DNA from: Rhizobium leguminosarum
Lineage (GTDB): Bacteria; Pseudomonadota; Alphaproteobacteria; Rhizobiales; Rhizobiaceae
NCBI RefSeq assembly: GCF_002953715.1
Contig: NZ_CP025012.1
Span: forward strand, 4,506,001-4,570,000
Length of the DNA stretch: 64,000 nucleotides
Reading direction: 5' to 3'
The notes under the pieces are model-generated. The model saw only the letters and a list, made by a program, of their open reading frames with translations, had not been told where the DNA came from and ran no database searches. The translations under genes were made by a program, and so were the position numbers. How positions within the stretch are numbered: position 1 is the first letter of the stretch; each line of letters begins with the position of its first letter. Shown here piece by piece: positions 56,448-64,000 of this stretch.

Positions 56448-58619
56448 ATGAGCCGCATTGATAAGAACGGTCTTGCCATTGAAACCGTCCTTCATGATTT
56501 CCTCGTCAAGGAGGTGCTGCCGGGTCTGGCGGTCGATGCGGACAAGTTCTTTGCCGATTTTTCGGCCATCGTCCACGATCTCGCCCCGAAAAATCGTGCG
56601 CTGTTGGCAAAACGCGACGACCTGCAGGTAAAGGTCGACGACTGGTATCGCCGGCATGGCGCCCCTGCGGATATGGACGACTACCAGTCCTTCCTTCGCG
56701 AAATCGGCTATCTTCTGCCTGAGGGATCGGACTTCCAGGTTTCGACCGAAAATGTCGATCCGGAGATCGCCTCGATCGCCGGCCCGCAGCTCGTCGTTCC
56801 GGTCATGAATGCCCGCTATGCCCTGAACGCCGCCAATGCCCGCTGGGGTTCGCTGTATGATGCGCTCTACGGCACGGACGCGATTCCCGAGAGCGACGGC
56901 GCCGAAAAGGGCAAGGGCTACAATCCGAAACGCGGCGAGAAGGTCATCGCCTGGGTGCGCGATTTCCTCGATACATCAGTGCCGCTGCAGGACTGCCGCT
57001 GGAAGGACGTCGGAAGCTTCGCCGTCAAGGATGGAGCGCTGGTCGTCAAATCGATCGATGGCGAGCTGGCAATGCTGACGGACGACAAACATTTTGCCGG
57101 CTATCGCGGTGACGCCGCCGCTCCCACGCATATTCTCCTGAAGAACAACGGCATTCACATCGAAATCGTCATCGATGCGACGACGACGATCGGAAAAGCC
57201 GATCCGGCTGATATTTCCGATGTCTGGCTGGAATCGGCAATCACGACAATCATGGACTGCGAGGATTCGATTGCCGCTGTCGATGCCGAGGACAAGGTTG
57301 TCGTTTATCGCAACTGGCTCGGCCTGATGAAGGGCGACCTGCAGGAAGAGGTGGCGAAGGGCGGAACAAGCTTCGTCCGCAAGCTCAACCCGGATCTGCA
57401 ATATGCCGGTCCGGACGGCACCTCCTTCGAGGTGCATCGCCGCTCGCTGATGCTGGTGCGCAATGTCGGCCACCTCATGACCAATCCGGCGATCCTTGAC
57501 CGTGACGGCAACGAAGTGCCTGAAGGCATCATGGATGCTGTGCTCACCGGCCTGATCGCACTTTACGATATTGGCCCGGCCGGCCGGAAGAAGAATTCCC
57601 GCACCGGCTCCATGTATGTGGTCAAGCCGAAGATGCACGGGCCCGAAGAGGTCGCCTTCGCCGTCGAAATCTTCTCGCGGGTCGAAGATGCGCTCGCCAT
57701 GCCGCGCAATGCCATCAAGATGGGCATCATGGATGAGGAACGCCGCACGACCGTCAACCTCAAGGAATGCATCCGCTCTGCCCGCGAGCGAGTCGTCTTC
57801 ATCAATACCGGCTTCCTCGATCGGACTGGCGACGAGATCCACACGTCGATGGAGGCCGGTCCGATGATTCGCAAGGGTGACATGCGCCAGGCGGCTTGGA
57901 TTTCCGCTTACGAGAACTGGAACGTCGACATCGGCCTCGAATGCGGCCTTTCCGGCCACGCCCAGATCGGCAAGGGCATGTGGGCGATGCCGGATCTGAT
58001 GGCGGCGATGCTCGAACAGAAGATCGCCCACCCGAAGGCCGGCGCCAACACCGCCTGGGTGCCGTCGCCGACGGCCGCAACCCTGCACGCCACCCATTAT
58101 CACCGGGTCAATGTCGCCCGAGTTCAACAGGGACTGAAGGATCGCGCCCGCGCCAAGCTCTCCGACATTCTCTCCGTGCCGGTCGCGGTGCGACCGAACT
58201 GGACGCCGGAGGAAATCCAGCGCGAACTCGACAACAATGCCCAGGGCATCCTCGGCTACGTCGTGCGCTGGGTTGATCAGGGCGTCGGCTGCTCGAAGGT
58301 GCCCGACATCAACAATGTCGGCCTGATGGAAGACCGCGCGACGCTGCGCATTTCGGCCCAGCATATGGCGAACTGGCTCTATCACAAGGTCGTCACCGAA
58401 GCTCAGATCGTCGAGACGATGAAACGCATGGCCGCCGTCGTCGACCGGCAGAATGCGTCGGATCCCGCCTATCAGCCGATGGCCGGCAATTTCGATGATT
58501 CGATCGCCTTCCAGGCCGCCCTCGATCTCGTATTGAAGGGTAGGGAACAGCCGAACGGCTACACCGAGCCGGTGCTTCACCGCCGCCGCCTCGAACTCAA
58601 GGCGAAACAGGCCGCGTGA
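56448..58619 (+). CDS. glcB: Malate synthase G
   Basis: Glyoxylate-cycle enzyme joining glyoxylate and acetyl-CoA, 723 residues, exactly the E. coli GlcB length. The TIM-barrel core shows IMDCEDSIAAVDAEDKVVVYRNWLGLMKGDL, metal-binding and catalytic RTGDEIHTSMEAGPM, HAQIGKGMWAMPDLMA and HATHYHRVNVARVQ. The start at 56448 (MSRIDKNG) has CAGGGAGA upstream; 18 upstream codons in frame are unsupported. No isocitrate lyase is in the window. It ends before a strong terminator. It enables growth on acetate or glycolate. Confidence 0.97.
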   Translation: MSRIDKNGLAIETVLHDFLVKEVLPGLAVDADKFFADFSAIVHDLAPKNRALLAKRDDLQVKVDDWYRRHGAPADMDDYQSFLREIGYLLPEGSDFQVSTENVDPEIASIAGPQLVVPVMNARYALNAANARWGSLYDALYGTDAIPESDGAEKGKGYNPKRGEKVIAWVRDFLDTSVPLQDCRWKDVGSFAVKDGALVVKSIDGELAMLTDDKHFAGYRGDAAAPTHILLKNNGIHIEIVIDATTTIGKADPADISDVWLESAITTIMDCEDSIAAVDAEDKVVVYRNWLGLMKGDLQEEVAKGGTSFVRKLNPDLQYAGPDGTSFEVHRRSLMLVRNVGHLMTNPAILDRDGNEVPEGIMDAVLTGLIALYDIGPAGRKKNSRTGSMYVVKPKMHGPEEVAFAVEIFSRVEDALAMPRNAIKMGIMDEERRTTVNLKECIRSARERVVFINTGFLDRTGDEIHTSMEAGPMIRKGDMRQAAWISAYENWNVDIGLECGLSGHAQIGKGMWAMPDLMAAMLEQKIAHPKAGANTAWVPSPTAATLHATHYHRVNVARVQQGLKDRARAKLSDILSVPVAVRPNWTPEEIQRELDNNAQGILGYVVRWVDQGVGCSKVPDINNVGLMEDRATLRISAQHMANWLYHKVVTEAQIVETMKRMAAVVDRQNASDPAYQPMAGNFDDSIAFQAALDLVLKGREQPNGYTEPVLHRRRLELKAKQAA

Positions 58620-58636
58620 CGGCTTGACGGAGAATG

Positions 58637-58676
58637 CAAAAAGGCCGCCGGGACGACAGTCCGGCGGCCTTTTTTA
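58637..58676 (+). terminator. Strong terminator of glcB
   Basis: GGCCGCCGG / CCGGCGGCC stem with a 9-base loop, flanked by AAAAA and TTTTTT. It also lies in front of the convergent L,D-transpeptidase gene end, so it may serve both. Confidence 0.9.
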
Positions 58677-58696
58677 TACCGAATTCGATAATTAGC

Positions 58697-59380
58697 TTAC
58701 TGAATGACCACGACCTTGGACGTGCCCTTGCCGGGACGGACGCGGCTGTACAAGTCGATGACATCCTGGTTCATCAGGCGAATGCAGCCCGAGGAAGCGG
58801 CGGTGCCAATCGAGGCCCATTCCGGCGTGCCGTGCAGGCGGAAGAGCGTATCCTTGCCGTCCTCGTTGAAGAGATACATGGCGCGCGCGCCGAGCGGATT
58901 GGTGAGGCCAGGGCCCATGCCGTCTTCGACGTACTTGGCGAGATCAGGCCGGCGGACGGCCATTTCCTTGGGCGGGTGCCAGTTTGGCCATTCCTGCTTC
59001 CAGGCGACGTAGGCGGTGCCGGCCCATGCGAAGCCCTGCTTGCCGACGCCGATGCCGTAGCGCATCGCCTTGCCGTTGGCCAGGATGTAATAGAGGAAGC
59101 GTTCGCGCGTGTTGACGATGATCGTACCGGGACGCTCGGTGGTCTGGTAGCTGACGACCTGGCGGCGGAACTGCGGCTTGACCCTATCGATCGGGATCGC
59201 CGGCAGGGAGTATCCGGCATCCTTCGTCACGCCGTAGGCGTCGTTGAAGATCTGTGCTGTCTGTACCGTCGGGCCTGCGCCCTTGTCGTCGACGGATGCG
59301 CTGTCTGATGTCGTAGAGCAACCGGCCAGAGCGAGCGTCGCCAGCAGGCCAAATACAGGGAATGCATTGCAGATGCGCAT
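58697..59380 (-). CDS. L,D-transpeptidase (YkuD) lipoprotein
   Basis: Outer-membrane- or inner-membrane-anchored wall cross-linking enzyme of 227 residues. The signal peptide ends in the lipobox LALAGC. The YkuD domain spans about residues 85-225: GTIIVNTRERFLYYILANGKAMRYGIGVGKQGFAWAG, then the active-site HGTPEWASIGTAASSGCIRLMNQD with catalytic Cys199 and upstream His. It makes 3-3 peptide cross-links or attaches proteins to the wall. Rhizobiales rely strongly on L,D-transpeptidases for polar growth, so several paralogues are expected. It ends near the glcB terminator. Confidence 0.92.
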   Translation of the reverse strand: MRICNAFPVFGLLATLALAGCSTTSDSASVDDKGAGPTVQTAQIFNDAYGVTKDAGYSLPAIPIDRVKPQFRRQVVSYQTTERPGTIIVNTRERFLYYILANGKAMRYGIGVGKQGFAWAGTAYVAWKQEWPNWHPPKEMAVRRPDLAKYVEDGMGPGLTNPLGARAMYLFNEDGKDTLFRLHGTPEWASIGTAASSGCIRLMNQDVIDLYSRVRPGKGTSKVVVIQ

Positions 59381-59559
59381 GGATGACTCTTGAAGTTTTG
59401 GGGCAAGGAGAATGGTCTTTCGACCATCGTTGATTATGGTTTATTTTCGATTAACTTGCGCTTTGCAAGGCTACTGCAGCGCGACAAATCCGTCTGCCGC
59501 GCAAATTAGAAGCGCATGGTTTTTTTGCAACAACACGCCAGCCCCTCTGATGGTTATCC

Positions 59560-60054
59560 ATGACGATTTTGAGCGTTTACAATAACAATCCGTTAATCGA
59601 TGGCCGGCAATCGGACAGGGCCATGATGGTACGGCGCGGAACGCAGATATTGCTGCATGAAATGCGCCACGCCGTGCTGCCCGAACTGCCGCTGGCCAGC
59701 GGCCGCCGCGCCGATCTGATCACTCTTTCGGAAAAGGGCGAGGTCTGGATCATCGAAATCAAGACGTCGATCGAGGATTTCAGGGTGGATCGGAAATGGC
59801 CGGAATATAGGCTGCATTGCGACCGTCTATTCTTTGCGACTCACAAGGATGTGCCGCTGGAGATCTTTCCCGAGGAATGCGGACTGTTCCTGTCGGATGG
59901 TTATGGCGCCCATATGATTCGCGAGGCGCCGGAACACCGAATGGCACCGGCCACGCGCAAATCCGTCACGCTCAACTTCTCGCGTGCTGCCGCACAAAGG
60001 CTGATGATGGCCGAATGGGCGAGCGGAAAACCGTTCACCGTGGACGACGTCTAA
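59560..60054 (+). CDS. mmcB: MmcB-type DNA repair protein
   Basis: A 164-residue protein matching MmcB, a SOS-linked protein in Caulobacter that helps resist mitomycin C. Signatures are LLHEMRHAVLPELPLASGRRADLITLSEKGEVWIIEIKTSIEDFRVDRKWPEYRLHCDRLFFAT, which contains the PD-(D/E)xK-like E-x-K nuclease pattern, and the C-terminal RKSVTLNFSRAAAQRLM. It is upstream of actR in convergent arrangement, with 23 bases between. A LexA operator was not identified in the 179 bases upstream. Nuclease activity is inferred. Confidence 0.88.
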   Translation: MTILSVYNNNPLIDGRQSDRAMMVRRGTQILLHEMRHAVLPELPLASGRRADLITLSEKGEVWIIEIKTSIEDFRVDRKWPEYRLHCDRLFFATHKDVPLEIFPEECGLFLSDGYGAHMIREAPEHRMAPATRKSVTLNFSRAAAQRLMMAEWASGKPFTVDDV

Positions 60055-60077
60055 TTATAAGCGCGCGATGCGCAGGT

Positions 60078-60656
60078 CTATTTCGGCGCGCGTTTGGCAA
60101 GGATACGCTGCAGCGTCCGCCGGTGCATGTTGAGCCGGCGCGCCGTTTCGGAAACATTGCGCTCGCACATTTCATAGACCCGCTGGATGTGTTCCCAGCG
60201 CACGCGGTCGGCCGACATCGGATTTTCGGGAAGCTCAGCCTTTTCACCCGGCCGCTGTGTCAGCGCCGAAAACACGTCGTCGGCATCCGCAGGCTTTGCC
60301 AGATAATCGACAGCACCGAGCTTCACGGCCGTCACCGCCGTTGCGATATTGCCGTAGCCGGTCAGTACGATGATTCGCGTATCGTCGCGACGCTGGCGGA
60401 TCGCCTCGATGACGTCGAGCCCATTGCCGTCGCCGAGCCGAAGGTCGACCACCGCATATTTCGGCGGCCTGCCTTTCGATTTCGCAACGCCCTCCGCCAC
60501 TGATTCGGCCGTCTCCACCTGGAAGCCGCGCGTCTCCATCGCCCGTGCCAGGCGGCGCAGGAACGGCCCGTCGTCGTCGACGATCAGCAGGCTGGCGTCG
60601 GGACCGATATGATCCTCGTCCGACGAGGCGAAATTGTCATGATTCTGTTCTGTCAT
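60078..60656 (-). CDS. actR: Response regulator ActR (RegA/PrrA family)
   Basis: Two-domain regulator of 192 residues. The receiver has Asp triad LLIVDDDGPFLRRLARAM, phosphoacceptor Asp71 in YAVVDLRLGDGNG and KPADADDVFSAL; a Pro-rich linker follows, then the Fis-type HTH NVSETARRLNMHRRTLQRILAKRAPK, the defining RegA feature. ATG 60656 is preferred to an in-frame start 13 codons upstream. It is transcribed after actS with a 67-base gap. In rhizobia ActR/ActS control acid tolerance, nitrogen and carbon fixation and redox-linked genes. Confidence 0.95.
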   Translation of the reverse strand: MTEQNHDNFASSDEDHIGPDASLLIVDDDGPFLRRLARAMETRGFQVETAESVAEGVAKSKGRPPKYAVVDLRLGDGNGLDVIEAIRQRRDDTRIIVLTGYGNIATAVTAVKLGAVDYLAKPADADDVFSALTQRPGEKAELPENPMSADRVRWEHIQRVYEMCERNVSETARRLNMHRRTLQRILAKRAPK

Positions 60657-60723
60657 TGTCTCGGTTCCGGCGGTTGAGCGCCCGATCTGCGTCAACCGCT
60701 ATATCCTGTTTATGCCGACAAAG

Positions 60724-62052
60724 TCATTTTGTCGAATTTGCGTCGATCAGCATGCGCGGCCATTCGATTCGGATACGCGCGCCCGCACTTTCCGGATCGC
60801 GATTCTCGAAAACCAGCGATGCGCCGGAGCGCTCCAGCAACGTCTTGGCGATGAAAAGTCCAAGCCCGAGGCCGCCAGCCGTATCCTCCTTCTGCCGCTT
60901 GGTCACATAGGGTTCGCCGATCCGCGTCAGAATGTCGGGCGCATAACCGTTGCCATCGTCCTCGATAACGATCAGCACTTTGTCGTGATCGTGCTCGACA
61001 GTGACGATCACTTTCTCCCGCGCATAATCGACGGCGTTTTCGATCAGGTTGCCGAGCCCGTACATGATGCCGGCATTGCGATCGGTGACCGGCTCACCCT
61101 TGCGCGGGCTCTTTTCAATGAGCTCGAGAGCGATACCGAATTCCCGGTGCGGGGCGACGATCTCCTCGATCATCGACGAAAGCGGCAGGCGGCGCATATG
61201 CGCCTCGCCTTCGGAGGAAAGCGTCGTCAGCCGCCGCAGGATGTCACGGCAGCGTTCGCTCTGGCTGCGCAGCAGCATCACGTCCTCGCGGAAACGATCG
61301 TCGTTCTTGAGTTCGCGCTCCATTTCCTTGGCGACGACGCTGATCGTCGCAAGCGGCGTTCCGAGCTCATGGGCGGCCGCAGCCGCCAGCCCGTCGAGTT
61401 GCGACAGATGCTTTTCCCGCTGCAGCACCAATTCGGTCGCAGCCAGCGCATCGGCAAGCTGGCTCGCTTCCATCGAGACCCGATAGGCATAGAAGGCGGC
61501 AAATGCCATTGTCGAGGCGATCGAGCACCAGACACCGAACTGCATGACGTTGTGCACATTGATCTCGACCCCGTCGAACCAGGGCAGCGGAAAGGGCGAA
61601 AAGGCAAGCACCGTGATGCAGACCATCGCAAAGCCGATCAGCGCGGTGCTGTAGCGGATCGGCTGCGAGGCAAAGGAGATGATGACGGGCACGCAGACGA
61701 GTGCCGCGAAAGGATTGGCAAGGCCGCCGGTGATGAAGAGCAGCGCGCAGAGCTGCAAGAGGTCGAAGCCGAGCAGGACAAAGGCGGCTGGCGGTTCCAG
61801 TCGATGCGTCGGCGGATAGCGGATCGTCAGGTAGAAATTCACCCAGGCAAGGGCGGCGATCAGCGAAGAGCTGGCAATCAGCGGCAGGGAAAACTTCAGC
61901 CAGAATGCAACGATGAAAACCGTCAGCGCCTGTCCGCCGACGGCAAGCCAGCGCAGCCGCACCAATGTCTGCAGGCGCAGCCTGCGGCTGTTGTGCCGGT
62001 CCTCCAGCGTATAGCCTTCCGTGTTGTCGATCATGCTAGGCTTGTCGATCAT
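60724..62052 (-). CDS. actS: Redox-sensing histidine kinase ActS (RegB/PrrB family)
   Basis: Membrane kinase partner of ActR, 442 residues. About six TM segments occupy residues 30-210. The quinone-binding motif of RegB, GGxxNPF, is present as GGLANPF. The H-box AAAAHELGTPL places the phosphorylated His at residue 228, and Cys268 in ERCRDIL corresponds to the redox-active Cys265 of Rhodobacter RegB. ATP motifs NLIENAVDYA, EDDGNGY and GGLGLGLFIAKTLL follow. It lies 21 bases from hrpB and is co-oriented with actR. Confidence 0.96.
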   Translation of the reverse strand: MIDKPSMIDNTEGYTLEDRHNSRRLRLQTLVRLRWLAVGGQALTVFIVAFWLKFSLPLIASSSLIAALAWVNFYLTIRYPPTHRLEPPAAFVLLGFDLLQLCALLFITGGLANPFAALVCVPVIISFASQPIRYSTALIGFAMVCITVLAFSPFPLPWFDGVEINVHNVMQFGVWCSIASTMAFAAFYAYRVSMEASQLADALAATELVLQREKHLSQLDGLAAAAAHELGTPLATISVVAKEMERELKNDDRFREDVMLLRSQSERCRDILRRLTTLSSEGEAHMRRLPLSSMIEEIVAPHREFGIALELIEKSPRKGEPVTDRNAGIMYGLGNLIENAVDYAREKVIVTVEHDHDKVLIVIEDDGNGYAPDILTRIGEPYVTKRQKEDTAGGLGLGLFIAKTLLERSGASLVFENRDPESAGARIRIEWPRMLIDANSTK

Positions 62053-62073
62053 CCCGGGCTCCTTGAATGGCCG

Positions 62074-64000
62074 TCATGTACCACGCGGTTTTGCCCGTGT
62101 CGTCGGCAACGCGTCCTCCGGCCGCTCCGGCCAGGGATGCCGGGGATAGCGCCCGCGCATATCAGCACGTACATCCCTCCACGAGCCAGCCCAGAAGCCC
62201 GGCAGGTCGCGTGTCGTCTGGATCGGCCGGTGCGCCGGCGAGGTGAGCTCGAGCAGCAGCGGCAGGCGGCCACCGGCAATGGCCGGATGCTGCCTCAGTC
62301 CAAACAGCTCCTGTACGCGGATCGTCAGCACCGGCTCCTCACCCTCATACTGGATCGGATGCCTTTGGCCGGTCGGCGCTTCGAAATGGGTCGGCGCAAG
62401 CCGGCTAAGGTCGCGCTGCAAGTCGTGCGGCACTAAAGACATCAGCCCGTTCGAAAGCCCGGCTGCGGAAATCTCGGAAAGGCCGCGGGCCTCGGTCTGA
62501 AAGGGTGCGAACCACTTGTCCAGCCGGGACAGCAGGGCGCCGTCGCTGACATCAGGCCAAGGTTCGCCGATCGTCCGGTGAAGGAATCCGATCCGCTCGC
62601 GAAGCTGCACGGCCTCCTTCGAGAAGGCAAGCTGATCGAGCCCCAGCTCGCACACACCCTCCACCAGCGCCTGGGTGACCGCTGGCCCGGAAGGTCGCGG
62701 CAACGGCGTCTCTTCGAAGACGATGGCGCCGAGCCGGGTTGCCCGCCGCGCCCTGACTTGCCGGCTCTGCCGGTCGAAGAATATCTGGTCCCCGGTTTTG
62801 ATCTCGCCGGGCAACTCGGCCTCGATGTCGCCGCGTGTCACCTCGGCTGCCGCCAGAACCCGCGCTTGGGCTGCCCGTCCGGTCAGGTCGGCAATCACCA
62901 GCATCTGGCTGCCGGCCAGCCTCTCGGTTTCCGGTAGCTCCGCTCCACGCCCGTTCGCCATCACGAATCGGCCGCGCCCGCCGCGCTGAAGTGCGATTCG
63001 ATCTGGGAACGCATGCAGCAGCAGCTGGCCTGCAAGCGCCGGCGCCGTTGCGGCAATGGTGTCGAGGCCGCTTGCCAGCCGTCCTGCCAGCCGCCTTGAA
63101 GCCTCCGCTCTCTCGCCCCGCTCGGCCTTGAAGCGTCGCAGCCGCTCCTCGATATCGATACTCGTTCCGCCGAGCCCCTGTTCGGTGAGAAGCACGGCGA
63201 TCATCGCCGCATCCCGTGCGTGTCCCGCTTCTCCGGCGGAGACGACCATGGCGGCAAGCCGCGGCGGCAAAGCGAGATCGCGCATGACCTTACCCCGCGC
63301 TGTCAGCGCTCCGTCCTTGTCGAGCGCTCCGAGCTGGCCAAGCAGAACCCGCGCCTCCCTCAGCGTCGTTTCCGGCGGCTGATCGACGAAGGCAAGCGAT
63401 GCCGGGTCTTGAACGCCCCAGTGCGCGAGGTCGAGCACCAGCCCCGAGAGATCGCTGGAATGGATCTGCGGCGGTGTGAAGGCCGGCAATGCCGCCGTCT
63501 GTCCTTGGTGCCACAGCCTGATGGCGATGCCCGGCTCCGTTCGTCCGGCGCGCCCCGCCCGCTGATCGGCGGAAGCCCGCGACACGCGCACCGTCTCCAG
63601 CCGCGTGATTCCGGTCGAGGCCTCGAACACCGGCAGACGCTGCAGCCCGCTGTCGATCACGATCCTGACGCCGTCGATGGTGATCGATGTTTCGGCGATC
63701 GATGTCGCAAGCACGATCTTGCGTGTCCCTTTGGATGCCGGCCGGATCGCCGCATCCTGCTCCTTCTGGCTGAGATTGCCGTAGAGCGGCGCAATCAGCG
63801 TCTCGGCTCCGAATCGTCCCTGCAGGCGTTCTACGGTCCGCGTGATTTCCGCCTGGCCGGGCAGGAAGGCGAGGATCGAGCCGGCTTCATTGGCATGAGC
63901 ATCGAATATCGCCCGCGTGACCGCATCCTCGATGCGCTCGCCGCCGGGCCGATCCTGGTAACGGATATCGATCGGAAAGCTGCGCCCGAGGCTTTCGATC
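62074..64000 (-). CDS. hrpB: ATP-dependent helicase HrpB (5' end beyond window)
   Basis: DEAH-box RNA helicase of the HrpA/HrpB group. The visible C-terminal 641 residues include SILAFLPGQAEI, the motif IALYGNLS-type region, LATSIAETSITIDGVRIVIDSGLQRL and RVSRASADQRAGRAGRTEPGIAIRLW, the motif V and VI of DExH helicases, and the HrpB C-terminal domain ending near EDALPTTRAKPRG. The start and motifs I and II lie past base 64000. Biological role in bacteria is poorly defined. It follows actS on the same strand. Confidence 0.95.
   Translation of the reverse strand, partial: IESLGRSFPIDIRYQDRPGGERIEDAVTRAIFDAHANEAGSILAFLPGQAEITRTVERLQGRFGAETLIAPLYGNLSQKEQDAAIRPASKGTRKIVLATSIAETSITIDGVRIVIDSGLQRLPVFEASTGITRLETVRVSRASADQRAGRAGRTEPGIAIRLWHQGQTAALPAFTPPQIHSSDLSGLVLDLAHWGVQDPASLAFVDQPPETTLREARVLLGQLGALDKDGALTARGKVMRDLALPPRLAAMVVSAGEAGHARDAAMIAVLLTEQGLGGTSIDIEERLRRFKAERGERAEASRRLAGRLASGLDTIAATAPALAGQLLLHAFPDRIALQRGGRGRFVMANGRGAELPETERLAGSQMLVIADLTGRAAQARVLAAAEVTRGDIEAELPGEIKTGDQIFFDRQSRQVRARRATRLGAIVFEETPLPRPSGPAVTQALVEGVCELGLDQLAFSKEAVQLRERIGFLHRTIGEPWPDVSDGALLSRLDKWFAPFQTEARGLSEISAAGLSNGLMSLVPHDLQRDLSRLAPTHFEAPTGQRHPIQYEGEEPVLTIRVQELFGLRQHPAIAGGRLPLLLELTSPAHRPIQTTRDLPGFWAGSWRDVRADMRGRYPRHPWPERPEDALPTTRAKPRGT

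Noticed and set aside
60712..62436. 574-codon frame antisense to actS and hrpB
   Set aside because: It crosses two real genes and has the composition of a shadow frame.

Overview
The window is a high-GC chromosomal segment from an alphaproteobacterium of the Rhizobium group (R. etli / R. leguminosarum type). This is inferred from the proteins, from rhizobial gene neighbourhoods (hemE next to a DnaA-box region, chvI-chvG-hprK-EIIA-HPr-ahcY, actS-actR, pckA divergent from chvI), and from palindromic intergenic repeats of RIME type. About 63 protein genes are called, nearly all housekeeping. I found no rRNA, tRNA, insertion sequence, prophage, integron or CRISPR array. The two edge genes, rho and hrpB, are cut by the window.

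Layout: (1) 1-2938, minus: rho, hemJ, hemE. (2) 2939-3339: likely chromosomal replication origin. (3) 3340-6964, plus: ppsR-maf-aroE-coaE-dnaQ, a packed operon, followed by convergent secB and fxsA. (4) 8254-13580, plus: timA-mltA-smr-xre chain, then gyrB. (5) 13667-19641: a mixed metabolic block with a nitroreductase, a glutathione-dependent reductase, an FAH-family enzyme, a PHB depolymerase and small DUF proteins. (6) 19820-24984, plus: trpF-trpB-trpA-accD-folC, ending in a bidirectional terminator shared with trxA. (7) 25055-37038, minus: divL, a tsaE-amgK fusion, murU, addB, addA, trxA. (8) 37243-42810, minus: the acid/envelope-stress two-component system chvI-chvG, then hprK, a Man-type EIIA, HPr and ahcY. 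(9) 43131-46004, plus: pckA, arfB, alkB. (10) 46018-51519, minus: hisB-DUF2628-hisH-two unknowns-hisA-hisF-hisE-coaA. (11) 51810-53765, plus: hslV, a 45-codon ORF, hslU. (12) 53955-58619, plus: a DUF1402 protein, a cytochrome P450, glcB. (13) 58697-64000: L,D-transpeptidase lipoprotein, mmcB, actR-actS, hrpB.

Many genes overlap by 1-8 bases, so translational coupling is common. Functional themes are origin-proximal replication and repair (oriC, dnaQ, gyrB, addAB, mmcB, alkB), envelope and peptidoglycan upkeep (MltA, MurU/AmgK, L,D-transpeptidase, DUF1402), carbon control (PckA, PpsR, HprK/HPr/EIIA, ChvG/ChvI, malate synthase, PHB depolymerase), and Trp and His biosynthesis. The points most worth a second look are the hemE-ppsR origin region, a DivL homologue with Tyr in place of the kinase His, the tsaE-amgK fusion beside murU, AccD without its zinc-ribbon cysteines, AddB without Fe-S cysteines, a perfect 9-2-9 palindrome upstream of ahcY, uncharacterised small genes inside the his and hslVU operons, and a set of related palindromic repeats. 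I did not find anything I can defend as a wholly new system.
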